Assembly (NCBI RefSeq): GCF_000002235.5
Contig: NW_022145603.1
Location: 32,666,445-32,730,444, forward strand
DNA from: Strongylocentrotus purpuratus
Lineage: Eukaryota; Echinodermata; Echinoidea; Camarodonta; Strongylocentrotidae
Direction: 5' to 3'
Length of the DNA: 64,000 bases
The notes under the pieces are model-generated. The model did no database searches, was not told the origin of the DNA, and saw nothing but the letters and a program-made list of their open reading frames with translations. The translations under genes were made by a program, and so were the position numbers. Positions within the stretch are counted from its first letter, which is position 1. Each line of letters begins with the position of its first letter. Below are positions 49,077-62,000 of the stretch, one piece after another.

Positions 49077-50540
49077 GTATGATTCGCATTTTAATAGTGA
49101 TCATGGGCGCCCATTCCATGTCAAAAAGGCGATGTATTTATAGGGATAAAGCTGTCATAATACTTTAGTTTTAAAGGGCCCATGTACGAGGTTATAATAC
49201 ATATACACTCGTATTCCAGTTCAGGTGCACGTCTGGTAAAATTTATAGTGCATATCGGAGTGACAACGAGCGGTCTAAGCTGGAAACTCTCGAGGCCTAA
49301 CAGTTAGTATTCTTAGTGCAAAATTGCCCGAAAATATTTTCCTTTTCTCAGCGGCAGTCCTCAGAGTCTTCTCCTCCTTTTCTGCATCTCAACCCTTCCT
49401 TGGTGGCTTGATAGTATCGGCAACGGCAGATTCCATCCATATAATTTAAAAGTGTACAGCATGAATGCCAACAAATAATGATAAAAATAAGCCCCTGGAC
49501 TCTTTGCCCACCCGTTTTATAGTTTGTGTTCTAAAGGAAACTGACACCAGGCTGACAAGAACGCGGTTTGAGTCTAAGTAAAAATCATCTGCTCGCGACT
49601 TCTCGATGAAAAGAAGGTTGATTTAGGCATTAAACTATATCAAAAACGTCAAATTACGATAGTAATTGAAAAAGAGATAACAACAAATAATATGCACTTG
49701 ATAATCCCAGAACGTTTTTGGCCATTTCACCATTCCTTATGATGAATCACGATGAGATTGTAAGATCTTTAGTTGTAGGACAAATACAAGGACATTTCTG
49801 CAAAAACGTCAAATGCGTCATCAAGCCACGTGATCGTGTTTACTTTTTTTGTCCAGGAGTGGAGCTTAGCAAGCGTGAGATCTGTGAAAATGGATGGTTG
49901 TTATCATTTTTTTGATCAACATAGAGATTTGCTGAAAATATTAGGCTGGAATATTAATAAGAAGAAGTGTATTCATGTTTTTAAAGACTAAGATAGTTTG
50001 ACACTGCCCAAGTTTTCAGTGAAATGGATGCTCTACCCAGTATTTATTTGAATAGTCTCCATTCCAATTAAATCAAATCATAATTAATTGTTATCAAAGT
50101 AACTGGTGAACATTATTATCACAAATTTCGGCAAAGTTGTATTTGACATGTTTTTCAAAGCTCGCCAGTGTTTTGTCATCCATGATCGCACTTCTATTGC
50201 AAAAGATGATTTTATTATTTTCCCCAAAATTAAAGCACAATCCATAAGTTCATGCCATGGAACACTGACTGAAGTAATTCCATATTATTGTACGGGGGAG
50301 GGAACTATTTGGAACTCCAATAATATAGCTTTGATCGAGTACGTGTGAGCGTGTAACAACTATCTCTCTCAGTACGCTATGGCGAAAATTACACTGCCCC
50401 CCCCCCGGTAATTAAATGGGAAGTCTACCCTGATAATAAGTTGGTTTTAATAAAAGTAGATTATTTTTTTTATTTTATTATTATTATTATTATTATTTTG
50501 TTTTATTTTGTTTTATTTTTATTTTATTTTATTTTATTTT

Positions 50541-50571
<31 letters not shown>

Positions 50572-52579
50572 TCTTTTTTTTATTTTTATTTTTTTATTTA
50601 TTTATTTTTTTTTTTTGGGGGGGGGGGGGACTGTTCAAGAGGTAATTTTCAGGGTGGGGGTAATTTTCCTGGAACCCTTAGTGATATTTGTATATATCTC
50701 GTAAAATATATTGTAACTGTTGCTTTTATCTTCATGGTTTGTTTATTCTTATACTTTTTGCTCTTTTAAGCCTTTATTTGCCCCCCCCCCCCCCCAGGGA
50801 CCAAAAGATGTTCCAATAAAATTCAAGTTCAATTTCATATCGCAGCACAGGAATCCATTCAATCACCGGAGCTAGAAGCCTGGTCCTGCCCGGTCCGACC
50901 GTATAGCCTCCTCGCTATATAGCTGTAGCGACCCCATATGCCATTTCATGTTGGAAATAACCTAAAAATGCAAACTCAGTTCATTATGAACCAAAAATAA
51001 AAAATCACAAAGCCTTAGGCTAAGATTAATCTTCACCTTTATAAAAGGTGATTTCAAGTTCAGCTTTTTCAGCTACCGATCACAGCTTATATTTTTATCA
51101 AGCATTGTATAATCATGATTTTGATCAAGTTCCTTTTTAGTTATTTAAAATAAAAGTAAAGTTCATGTTGCATATTTGTTGAGACATGGACAGAATAACA
51201 TTCTAATTCAAAGCTAACAACACAAATCAAACATATACTAGTCAGAGTTTACATTCACTTTAGTCAGTTTTCTTGTTTAGACTCGGACTCTTGCAAATGC
51301 AGGGTAAGACCATGACGACTAGTATGAGCTTAAGAGTCCGAGTAATATATTAATTCCTGCCGTTCCAAAGTAACCCTATATGATAAAGCTCAAAAACTCT
51401 GATTTGAAGAAATTAAATTGTTGTGTTTAATGTGTTATTGAATTTGCAGCGGATTCGGTAATACCAAATGGCCACATTTGTCACTGCCACATAATTATAA
51501 CCAACACCAATATTAATGTATGGGGAACTGCATCCATTTTTTTAATAACCGTACCCACAATGCAAATATTGACCTAAATTCACAAATTTGAACACTTCTC
51601 GACTAAAACATGCCAACAAACCGTAGATAATACTTGTACCGATGATCAGATTGCAAGTGAAGTTTAATTTAAAGACATCCACCCCCCGGATAACCACTCC
51701 CAGTCAACTACAACCTAGGTCAACTACCCCCTAGGACAATTACCCTCTAGGACGATTACCCCCTACGACAACCATCCTCTAGAAAAACTACCCCGGAAAA
51801 CTTTCCTAGAGGGGAGTTGTCCTAGGGGGTAGTTGACTAGGGGTAGTTATCCGGGGGTGGATGTTCGGGGAGGGGAGTATGTGTCTGGATACGATTGGAA
51901 GCATAAGCGATCCTACAATATTCAATGACCGTTGTCGCGGTTGAAATCGAGTCTACAGTTATGAAATTGTAAATAATAAACTCTTTATGTTGAATAGCTC
52001 CTTCCCAAGGTCAAAATATTAATTAAGCTGTTTCTTGACTAAAATCGACCGATTAGCTATTCCCGTTTGGAAATTATATATCAAAACTACATATTCTAAG
52101 ATAAACATGACCGCAGTCAACATTGTACGGCCGTAGGCTCTTAAATAAAATGTTATATTCAATTTTGTTCGAAAGCAGAAGTGTTCTAGGGGCTAAATTT
52201 TCTAGTGCTTATAAAACACCCTCGGGGGACATCCAAATATATAAAGATTGTAAAGAATCACTATCCCCTCAATTTTCAAAATTTACCAAAACTCTGTATT
52301 ACCTATAAGCTCATATTTTGATTATAATTTTCGGACATAAAAACCCCTATCAAACAGAGCAAACTATTTTATGGTGAATGTTACACTTATCAATATCCAG
52401 GAACGGACGTGGCAAGTAAGACGATTCACCCTTCAAGAGGGGGTACCATCCAACTACCACACCATGGAATCAAACTTTGCATACCCGCTTTGGCACTGCA
52501 AAAGGAGTGTAAGATTACTTTAAAGGTAATTCGTAAGATTCTCCCCCACCCTTCCCCTCTCTTCCTCTCCGTTTGTCTC

Positions 52580-52632
<53 letters not shown>

Positions 52633-55600
52633 AAACCTAGCTGGGCTCTACAAGACGATTGTAGAATTACCCTAAATGCATGGCGTAGCCTTGCTGGACG
52701 CTCTAAAAGCATAAATGGAAGGTCACCCCCCCCCCCTTCATTTCTCTCTCTCTCTCTCTCTCTTCACACTCATCTGGGCTCTACAAGATGAGTTTTAGAA
52801 TTACCCTACAGGTAAACCCACGACTAGAACCGGATATTCCATGCCGAAAGAAAACAATAAACTGGGACTCATTTTGACTTGCAATAATAATGCTTACTTT
52901 GTGGCTAACATTTTCTTCAACGCTTTATTAAGAGCGCCTTCAAATTTCAACAACAACAATCATTATGTTCATTTTTGCAATTTACTCTGATGAGGGCAAG
53001 ACATAATACAGTTTTAATGATATCTGTTTTCGTTCCTATGTTTCGCTGTAGTACCCATCTATTGTGCCGTGGTCGAGTGGTTTAAGGCGCTTGACTGGAT
53101 ATGCGAAGGTCAAGGGTTCGAATCCCGACAAGGCACTAATATCCTTAGGCAAGATATTAACCTGCACTCGCTACTCTCCACCCAGGTGTTAAATTGGTAC
53201 CCGATAGGATGTTAAAGTTCATATGGTTGAACGAGCAAGTGTGCGCTTATAAAATGGCGACTGGCTGGAATGCTCCCCAGGGAGTGGAAAATGTGCATAC
53301 ATTGTGTGCGGGTAAGCCTGAATCCGGTGAACGGGGTAATAATATATCTGTAAAGCGCTTAGGCACATCGTTGGATCGATGTATTGAGCGCTATATAAAC
53401 ACGAAATATTATTATATTATTATTATTATAGTATTTGTCTTTATTTATGTTTTGCTTGCTTTGGGCACTTAATTATTTAGATTAGCGTACTCAAAAGAGA
53501 TTAAGATTGAATGGAAATACTTATGATACTTAATCTCAAGTACCCGTTTTATTTGCCATTACTCCCAGGTTCTGCAAAATCCGTCAAGTGTCCTTTTCGC
53601 CGAGAATGAAGCTATTGTCTCCCCTGGTGTAGTGTGTGAACCTTCGGGGACCACTTTTGAGATGCCCATAAAGTTGGTCATCCCTCATTGTGCAGTGTTA
53701 ACAGACCCATCCAAGGCAAAAGTCACCATGCACATCACACATGGCGATACTATAGGTGAGTGTAATACCTATATTTTATCACACACTCTAAGAAAAAAGG
53801 GTGCAAAAAAGGGTGCAAAATAAGAGTTTGCACCCTTTACATAAAAATGAACCTTACTGTTTAAAATTTTGAGGCGATCTGTCACGAATTGCGTAAAGCG
53901 GGGAGAGCGTATTAAAGCTTATCAAAGCGTCACAAAGCTTATCGAAGTTTTGCTCAAAGCGTAGGAAAGCTTAACAGAGTTTAAATTTTTGGCGCTCTTG
54001 CCGAATGTCCCGAATTGCTCAAAGCTTTCTCACGCTCTATTACGGTCTTTCGCTTTAATTAAGCTTTGTTACGCTTTGCCGCCGATTTAATACGCCATCA
54101 ATTCGGCATATCTCAGGAGATCGTGAGATTTTTTTGAAAAAATGACGCCGAATTGATCGCCGATTTAAAGCGCGACATTCGGCGTCGGTGTGAACTAGGC
54201 ATAAGTATGGGTAGTGAGTTGAATAACTTTGCTGCTGTATACGAGAAGGTCTGATTTTTAAATCGGTTTTGGGTTTGGCAAGGTACAGTTGGTGCATTGA
54301 AACTGATGTCGTGGGATACGGGTTATAGCACTTTGAGGTAGAGCTTGTTTTAGATGAACAGGAGCAAGATTATTCAGGATTGTATACATACGTACTTGAT
54401 AATTGTATTCCAATCTGTGTTTGACGGATTGCAACCTTAAAGAATTTAACATAGATTGTACAGGCGTCTAATACTGCATCTAATAACTAAACGACAATAT
54501 TTGTTTTGACATTCATGTAGTCGCTTTAAATCTTTTCTTTTCTATAAGTTTACTTTTCATTTTTATCTGTAATTTGTCTGGATTATTCTTCCTTCGGCTT
54601 GAAAATAACATAACTTTAGTTTTGTCTTTCCTTTTTCATTGAACCATTCACATAAAACAAGTATGTCGTTTTGTAACTGGGTTTGAACAGCTTGTACTCC
54701 GTAACTAGAGGAGAAAGTGGTAGTGTCATCTGCGTACAAAAAATATTAGTATTTGAAAGGCTAAATCATATGTCATTAACGTACATACAAACCATGATAA
54801 TTCTGTTCCACTGATGCCGAAATAACACATTTTGTTTAATAAGAAAATCATGGGGATGATATCAAACGGGTTAGAAACAATGGGAACCCTCTCTGCACAC
54901 ACAACGTTTGGAAACATTTACATTGTCAAGAGAGTGAAAACAAAGCTTGGAACCAACAAGAAAACAATGTGGAGACATTAATGATACAATGCGTATACAG
55001 TCAATGTAAACAAAATGTGGACACAATAAGAACATTATTATTGAGACAATGATAACACACCGTAATTGCCTGTGATACATACTGTGAACATATTTGTAAA
55101 CGTTACGTAGCGGGAATACACTGCAATATGGTCCATTTATTTTGTATGAATGATGATTTAATGATAATGGGTGTTTTTTTTCTTCTTCTTCATGTCCAAC
55201 TTCTCTAAAACCTCTCCCTCTCTTTCTCCACGTACATCTTCCATACCTTTGCAGTCACAAAGAAAGAACTGTCATCAACTGGAACACCTAGATGTGTAGT
55301 AAAAGAAACTGACCTCGAAGTCTATTTTAACCATTTCACAATTTATGAAATGTACATGGTCATTTCCGACTACTTCATTGGGAAACGTGTCGCTTCTACG
55401 CCCTACCTTCCAAAAATAATGAGTCGCCTCCGACCGCAATACTGCCATTTACGTCTGTATAATGATACTCCTGGTCTTGGAGATGTGAGTAATTTGGCGA
55501 TATTTTATTGATTTAGACAAATTTAGGTCGTAATTTAAAGGTGTAGAATGGGATTGCTTTACTAATTTTCTTTAAACTTTTATCTTGTTTTGTCCACTTC

Positions 55601-55967
55601 ATGTTGCCTACTTTTCCCTCGCCCTCGCTCACTCATTATATATTATGAATACCATAAGTAGTAGTAGGATACAAATACACACTGTCCTGAGAGATTCTGG
55701 TTAAATTATGGGCAAGAGGTAACTCCAATAGTACTATTGGAGACACCAAGGCCCGTCGTTTTAACCAGTACTCCCAAATAGTACTTTTTCAGAGCAACCT
55801 TAAACGTAAAGAGCTCTCAACCAATCAAAGACCAACACATCTTTGATCATGTTTATAATTATTATGGGAAGGGAACCTGAATACAGCCCCTCGCCTCTTT
55901 GTGCAGAGGTATGACAGAGGTATTTTTTTCATCCATACCTATATTGCTGCCATGGAACTATTTGCGT

Positions 55968-56024
<57 letters not shown>

Positions 56025-59000
56025 GGTGTTCAATAGGTTCGTTCCGCCCCCCCCCCCCTACAGAAAAGCGTTTTATTGTGTATAAAAAGTTAATTTGCAC
56101 CATGAATTTCAGATTATTGTGTTAATTTTCTCATTTATAAGCATTAGTAGAGATATCACTTCCCAATTTGTTTGACATTTATCTCTCCTTGGTGGTCGAT
56201 CACTTTTGAAACACGCTTGGTCCAGTTATCGTCCACTTATGACTCAAGAAGGTCCTTATTCATGTCTAGGCTTTTTCCATACTCGCCGGATCCCCTCTTT
56301 AAGTTGAGTTATTGTTTTGCAGTATTGACTTTCAAATACTTTTTCTTTCATAATAGACCATAGTTTACCTATGGGGTTAATGTCTATCAAATTTTCTGGT
56401 CAGTTTTTTTTCCTTCTCCAAGCTACTGTTGTTCTTGTTGGCCGCCATTTTTAAATGTCTGAGGTTCACATACCTTTACATTCCTCTATTTCAATATTTG
56501 ACCTCGTATCTCACCCTGGCAAAACGTGAGGTCAATTTCTGCAGCCTGGATGCATTAGTATTCATCCAGTATATGTACATTCGGTTTGTAACATATTGCG
56601 CTATTACTAAAGTAGTCATATGAGCAGTTGAGTTGGCAGATAGGGGCGGAACGAACCTTTTTAACACGGTATATATATGGATTAACAGGTCATCTATATA
56701 CACACACATATATATATTATACATGAATGTATATGACCCAACTCTGTTAAATGGGATTTCAAATCAATTAGCCCTATCCGTTAAGCTTTTAGAGACAGTT
56801 ATTCCAAATCAAGCGCTTTTACATTCGGATTTATTATTATTAACTTCAAAAAGCTCTATATTGACGTAAAAGCTTTTCACAGAAATGTCTCAACCGCCAT
56901 CATCTCTTTCCCTTTTTCTTTACATTAATTTATTCTTAATCTCATGTATTGTTATTGTTTAATTTTCTATTTTATGTGAAACCATGTTTTTTAATCACCG
57001 CATTTAAATAAATAAACAAACAAAGAACCTCAGGAAAATTGATGATAGAAATACAAGCAGATTCACCGCTTCTTCCTTTTCCCCCCACTTTATATTTATT
57101 ATGATTATAATTTCTTCTTATAATTAGCTCATCGAAACCGAGGAAGAAAGGCTTAGTTACCGCAAGATGGCCCCAACAAAGACAATGTTCGTGCATTGGG
57201 AGAAAGGCGAACTGAAGATCACATGCGAGGTCGAAGGAGGTCATGTCCCCGAGAACCAAAGGGTACATGAACAATTTATACACCCGCTTATTTCCGAACG
57301 AATGGTTGAAAATGCCGACGCGGCACTAATATCCATTGGTAAGATAAGATAAGATAAGATAAGATATTAACCTGAATGAACTTGCTACTCTCCACCAAGG
57401 TTATAAATGGGTACCCGGTAGGATGCGACCGTCATTTTTGGTCAAACAGTTCTGAGCGTCAAGTAACATCTGGCTGGAATGCTCCCAAGGGAGTGGAGAT
57501 TGTGCACAAAGTGTGTGCGGGCAAGTATTAAATCCAATGACCGGTGTTATAGTATATCTGTAAAGCGCTTGGAGACATCTTAGATGTATTAATCACTATA
57601 TAAAAGCAGAATTATTATTATTATTATCACAACAAACGTGGTATTCTTAATTCTTACTCCTTTGTATTATTTTATGTTGCTCCATAATTGTTGTCCATTC
57701 ATTTCCCCTCATATTAATGTCATACAATGCAATACAAATGTCATTTCACACGAAAATATCATGTCATACGAACAAATCTTTGCCTTCATCTTGGCCAAAA
57801 CAAGAGAATCGGGCAACTGTGTAATAACATATGAATTGTTGACCTTTATTGTTATTGATTCTGTTTTTTGGTTCAACGCGATTCCAAAGGATTCATGGAA
57901 ATCAATGTACTGTAATGTCATAAACTTTATTAATTTGGAAAATTACATCCAACAAAAGTAATCCGAACGCTATGCAATAGGCTATTCAAATCACTCTTTG
58001 GCTGATTTCTTGAAAGTCTTTCCTGTGTTTGTGTTCTTATTTTGTTTTGTGTGTTCTCATTTGACAGACCGTATCGCTAGATGATATCTACAGATTGGAT
58101 CGAAACATTTTTAGTTTCTTAGTGAGAGCGACCGGCGATGACGATGTAGATTTTAGGTTCAACTTCTACCCCCATTGTGACGAAGGACAAACATTCCGTG
58201 TGGAATTCTCTAGTACGTATACCTGGGTTTCGTTGCATAAAAGTTTCTATTGATGGTAAATTCGTTGATTTGATTGACTCTCGGGTAATGTTGCCCCCCC
58301 CCCCATGTTACACCCACAAATGTAATAACACTTTACCCACAAATGTAATAATTTCACCCATAAATGTAATAATCACTTTACCCACAAATGTGATAATTTC
58401 ACCCACAAATGTAATAACACTTTACCCACAAATGTGATAATTTCACCCATAAATGTAATAATCACTTTACCCACAAATGTAATAATTTCACCCATAAATG
58501 TAATAACACTTTACCCACAAATGTAATAATTTCACCCATAAATGTAATAATCACTTTACCCACAAATGTGATAATTTCGAATCACCCACAAATGTAATAA
58601 TGACTTTACCCACAAATGTAATAAATTTGAAGTGATATTTTGTCGAATTTGTTCAAAACTAAAACCCTGTAATAAAGCATGGGTATAGCGCGCAGTCTTT
58701 ACTCCAGACCCGGTTATTTCAAAAATTAAAACATCTTCAAATCTAAGACCCCATAATCCTTTTTCTGTGGAATAACATGAGAATCGAGCGTAGTCTTTCC
58801 TCCAGACACGGTTATTCAAAAGTATTAAAAAAAAAAAACTTTTAACTAAGACCCGGTAAAAAAGCATGGGGTTAGAGCGTAGTCTTTCTTCCGGACCCGG
58901 TTATTTCAAAACTTTTTAAAAATCTTCAAAAATAAGACCCCATCATCTTATTTCTGTGGAAGAACATGAATTTTGAGCGTAGTCTTTCCTCCAGACCCGG

Positions 59001-62000
59001 TTATTCAAAAGTTTTTTTTTTAAAATCAAAACAAAACAAAACAAAACAAAGAAAAAACCTTTTAAACTAAGACCCCTCCATCTTCCAAATTAAGACCCGG
59101 TAATAAAGCATGGGATTAGAGCGTAGTCTTTACTTCAGACTCGGTTATTTAAAAAAAGAAGAAAAATCTTCAAACTAAGACCTCACCATCTCATACACCA
59201 GTTTACAGTTGTGTGCGCCATTTTAAACAAAGCTAATGACCTAGGAGTCATGTATTTATGCGTAAATTAAGATTGCGCCCATGCAAATAATGATGACATC
59301 ACTGCATGCGCGCTGCGTTGTGCGCGCACATCATCATTTGCATGGGCGCAATTTTAATTTACGCTTAAATACCAGAGGTCAGAGGTTATTGGCCCCAATT
59401 TTGGGGCCAATGACCCGAGGTCAACTGTCTGCGCATGCGCACTGATACAACTGTAAACTGGTGTATTCCTGTAGAATAGCATGGGTATAGAGCATAGTCT
59501 TTCCTCCAGACCCGGTTATTTCAAAAGAAATAGAAATTTAAACAAATCTTCGAAACTAAGACCCACCATCTTATTTCTCTTTTTTTTTCATTTAAAAATA
59601 AATTACATTATTACATATGTGGATACAACACGTCACAAATAAATGATTGGTCGGCGGTCACACGAACTGACAAATCAGTCGAAATGGTCCATATATATAT
59701 AACACGCAGAGGAGGGACCGATTCGGTGGTTCTTTGACCGTCGACGATTTATTTTAATCATGTAAATATTCTAACGCCCACAAATATCCTGGAATTCAAT
59801 GTTCGTAGAAAAAAAAAGTAATCGAATGAGTGACCTTAAATGTATTTAAATATTGACGCTGATTATTTTATGCATGTGATTATGAAAAATGTTCACGATG
59901 TGTAACATAATATATATATATATATATGTACGCTATAAGTGACATTGCGATGTTATATTTTCATGAGTGCGTGAATGAATTACCTTTCTTCATGTGATGA
60001 ACGTATCAATTACTTATACTGAAGACTACCAATTGGTACGCGGTACACGGTGTGAATTCATGAGAACGAAATTTATTCAAAGGCAAATACAAACAAAACA
60101 CATTTATATTACAGTTTTCCCTACTTCTGAAACACTCAAGCAGCTATATAAACAAGAACAAGTCTGAATTGATTACCGGATCTTAATTTGGAAGATGGAG
60201 GGGTCTTAGTTTAAAAGGTTTTTTCTTTGTTTTGTTTTGTTTTGATTTGATTTTTTTTAAACTTTTGAATAACCGCGTCTGGAGAAAAGACTACGCTCAA
60301 TACTCATGCTCTTCCACAGGAATAAGATGATGGGGTCTTAGTTTTGAAGATTTTTAAAAAGTTTTGAAATAACCGGGTCTGGAAGAAAAACTACGCTCTA
60401 AACCCATGCTTTATTACCGGGTCTTAGTTTAGAAGATGGTGGGGTCTTAGTTTAAAAGTTTTTCTTTTTTTTTTTTCTTTTTTTTTTTACTTTTGAATAA
60501 CCGTGTCTGGAGGAAAGACTACGCTCGATTCTCATGTTATTCCACAGGAAAAGGATTATGGGGTCTTAGTTTTGAAGATTTTTTAATTTTTTGAAATAAC
60601 CGGGTCTGGAGTAAAGACTGCGCTATACCCATGCTTTATTACAGGGTATTAGTTTTGAACAAATTCGACAAAATATCACTTCAAATTTTTTTACATTTGT
60701 GGGTAAAGTCATTATTACATTTGTGGGCGATTTAAAATTATTACATTTGTGGGTGAAATTATTACATTTGTGGGTAAAGTGTTATTACATTTGTGGGTGT
60801 TATTACATTTGTGGGTAAAGTGTTATTACCTTTGTGGGCGTTATTACATTACATTACATTATATTACATTACACCCCCCCCCCCCCCCCTCCCCCCACTG
60901 AGCGATTTTTCGGCCGGCCGGCGCGATTTTCAAATTTTCGGGAGCAAAAAAAATAAATAAAAATGGGCCCCCTCTCCTAAGAAATCCTGAATCCGCGCCT
61001 GCAATGTTACCACTTTTACAAATCTGATATGCATGGTCCTACGTCTTATCAGTCTCTGTGATATGGTGTAATATTGAAGCCCTAAACAAATTGCGCTTTA
61101 AAAATATCATGAAGTGCTTCATGAAAGTAGAATTCTTTGAGTGACCGGTTTTTACCATTATACTCATTTTGGCCAATAGACTGTAGTGTAATAAAAACCA
61201 TGGGGAAAACGGTTTTTGAAAATTCGAATTTACCGCGGTTCATTTTTGAATACTATAACATGTTTTATACTATAAACTATGGTTATATTTAGTTCACATT
61301 CTGGTTATGGTTATGTGCTATTAGGTGATGAAAATAAGCTGAATCTTTCCCGAGAAATGAAGAGCAATTAGGAAAGCCGGGGGAAGGGGCAGTCGGTTTG
61401 ATTCTAAGAAATATCATGTACAAATTAATGTCGACAAACATTTCTCATCCCCTTTCTGACCATTCTTGGTCCGCCCCTGCAAAGACTTGATAATTTTCCA
61501 ACGTAAAAACGATATTTACAGAGTTGAAGCTCAATGAACGGGAGTGTAGAGTAAATAAAATAGTAAGACAGGAGTGTGCCTTTGTTCATTCCCCCGTTGG
61601 AACGCAATGTATCGAATGTAATTTTGTTTTGTATTGTTCCTTTTGATAGTGTAGTACTAGATTAGTTACTGTAGTAAGTATTTCATGACAACGTATGTGC
61701 GGGGAGGGAAAGGGGCAACGCATGTTGAGAGGTGCGTGGTCTATAGTGGGTCCGTCACCGGGTTGTGAATCACATGGTTTGAGGGTCGAGTCCCAGCCGC
61801 AGCACTAACGCTCTCAATACTCAATATTTCCGTATTTGGTATTTCTCGGTAAGTGACGTATGAGAGACTGTGGCGGGTAGGAGGATGTGGGAGGTTGTTG
61901 GGTAGGGGCTGGGGCATAGTGACCCCCAATTACTAAAATGTGCCCATTTTTACTTCAGATAAGTGCCCCTTTTTCTTTCTTATCAGTGCCGCCTCCCCCT

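Noticed and set aside
50441-50704. Phe/Tyr-rich 87-codon frame
   Set aside because: Translation of a T-rich microsatellite.
53064-53136. Functional tRNA gene
   Set aside because: A and B boxes are good, but the anticodon loop is too large and the sequence continues into a SINE body with a second, headless copy at 57315.
57263-57338. Longer version of exon 5 ending at the gtaagat donor
   Set aside because: It ends in phase 1 and would bring an early stop in exon 6; its last part is SINE sequence.
58311-58624. CRISPR-like array of short repeats
   Set aside because: Units are in direct contact or separated only by a few shared bases, with no unique spacers, and they mirror the other arm of a eukaryotic foldback element.
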